Assembly: GCF_947495205.1 (NCBI RefSeq)
Contig: NZ_CANLXV010000014.1
Span: 30,238 to 94,237 of the forward strand
Reading direction: 5' to 3'
Length of the DNA stretch: 64,000 nucleotides
DNA from: an uncultured Polaribacter sp.
GTDB taxonomy: Bacteria > Bacteroidota > Bacteroidia > Flavobacteriales > Flavobacteriaceae
The notes beneath the pieces are model-generated. The model saw nothing but the letters and a program-made list of their open reading frames with translations. It was not told the origin of the DNA and searched no databases. The position numbers and the translations under genes were made by a program. How positions within the stretch are numbered: position 1 is the first letter of the stretch; each line of letters opens with the position of its first letter. Positions 63,931 through 64,000 of this stretch are shown here, in pieces.

Positions 63931-64000
63931 GTTCGATTAATAAAACGCAAGTTGATTAGTATTAACTGTTTGGTATTTTATAGAAGGTTTTTTAGGCAAA
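63928..64000. other. Foreign-looking DNA after the OFA transporter break
   Basis: From the TGA at 63928 onward, no frame continues the transporter. Sequence such as GAGTTCGATTAATAAAACGC may be the left end of an insertion element, but no inverted repeat or transposase can be seen within 73 bp. The identity is unproven. Confidence 0.35.

Overview
The window is low-GC chromosomal DNA from a member of the Bacteroidota, most likely a marine Flavobacteriaceae (Polaribacter- or Tenacibaculum-like; the genus is a guess). Support comes from gliding genes gldD, gldE and gldH, a protein with a type IX secretion (T9SS) sorting tail that looks like PorZ, an L21 with a helix-hairpin-helix tail, promoters of the form TTG-N17-19-TAnnTTTG, and the absence of Shine-Dalgarno sequences. 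Most of the window is ordinary housekeeping DNA in short operons.

Layout. 1-6297: the end of a beta-helix repeat protein, a Cys-rich HMA lipoprotein, an EamA transporter and a two-gene M16 peptidase operon. 6473-7579: rplU-rpmA. 7641-10458: a HisKA_2 sensor kinase and LytTR regulator, followed by what looks like a short regulator-controlled transcript. 10512-21865: waaA, a YeeE/YedE pair and a molybdenum cofactor operon (moaA, moeA, moaC, mobA, moeB with unknown small genes between), then a membrane MutS-like ATPase; moaD and moaE are not in the window. Inside this operon lies a ~1.1 kb array of ~200-bp repeats that carry copies of the 5' end of mobA. 21862-25363: gldD, gldE, ssb, mutY on the minus strand. 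25427-27713: hup, a 29-residue basic protein gene and rng with a hairpin-rich leader. 27734-36440: holB, a TspO-like protein, pgk, tas, a small lipoprotein, glnS, a zinc ribbon protein, a VOC protein, a DUF2452 protein and folB. 36627: tRNA-Cys. 36819-42352: porZ-like gene, recO and a TonB-dependent receptor as a minus-strand operon. 42441-56449: CYTH protein, an apparent small RNA gene, a PAQR protein, an acyltransferase, trpS, DUF1761 and DUF4837 proteins, a lytic transglycosylase, xth, an acyl-CoA synthetase with two paralogous small membrane proteins, PBP1A, gldH and a RicT-like protein. 57059-59533: a lipoprotein and thioredoxin-like pair, the remains of a YefM-YoeB toxin-antitoxin locus, and trhO. 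59795-64000: pflB, pflA and an OFA-type MFS carrier that breaks off abruptly, suggesting an insertion running out of the window.

Items most worth a second look: the repeat array built from mobA 5' ends (16673-17870); two isolated short transcription units, each with a G5 tract and an intrinsic terminator (10289-10458 plus strand, 42912-43044 minus strand); the decayed toxin-antitoxin pair (58199-58465); a structured intergenic element (34979-35135); the three-hairpin rng leader; and the broken OFA transporter at the right edge. All homology statements are from recognition of motifs and families; no search was run.
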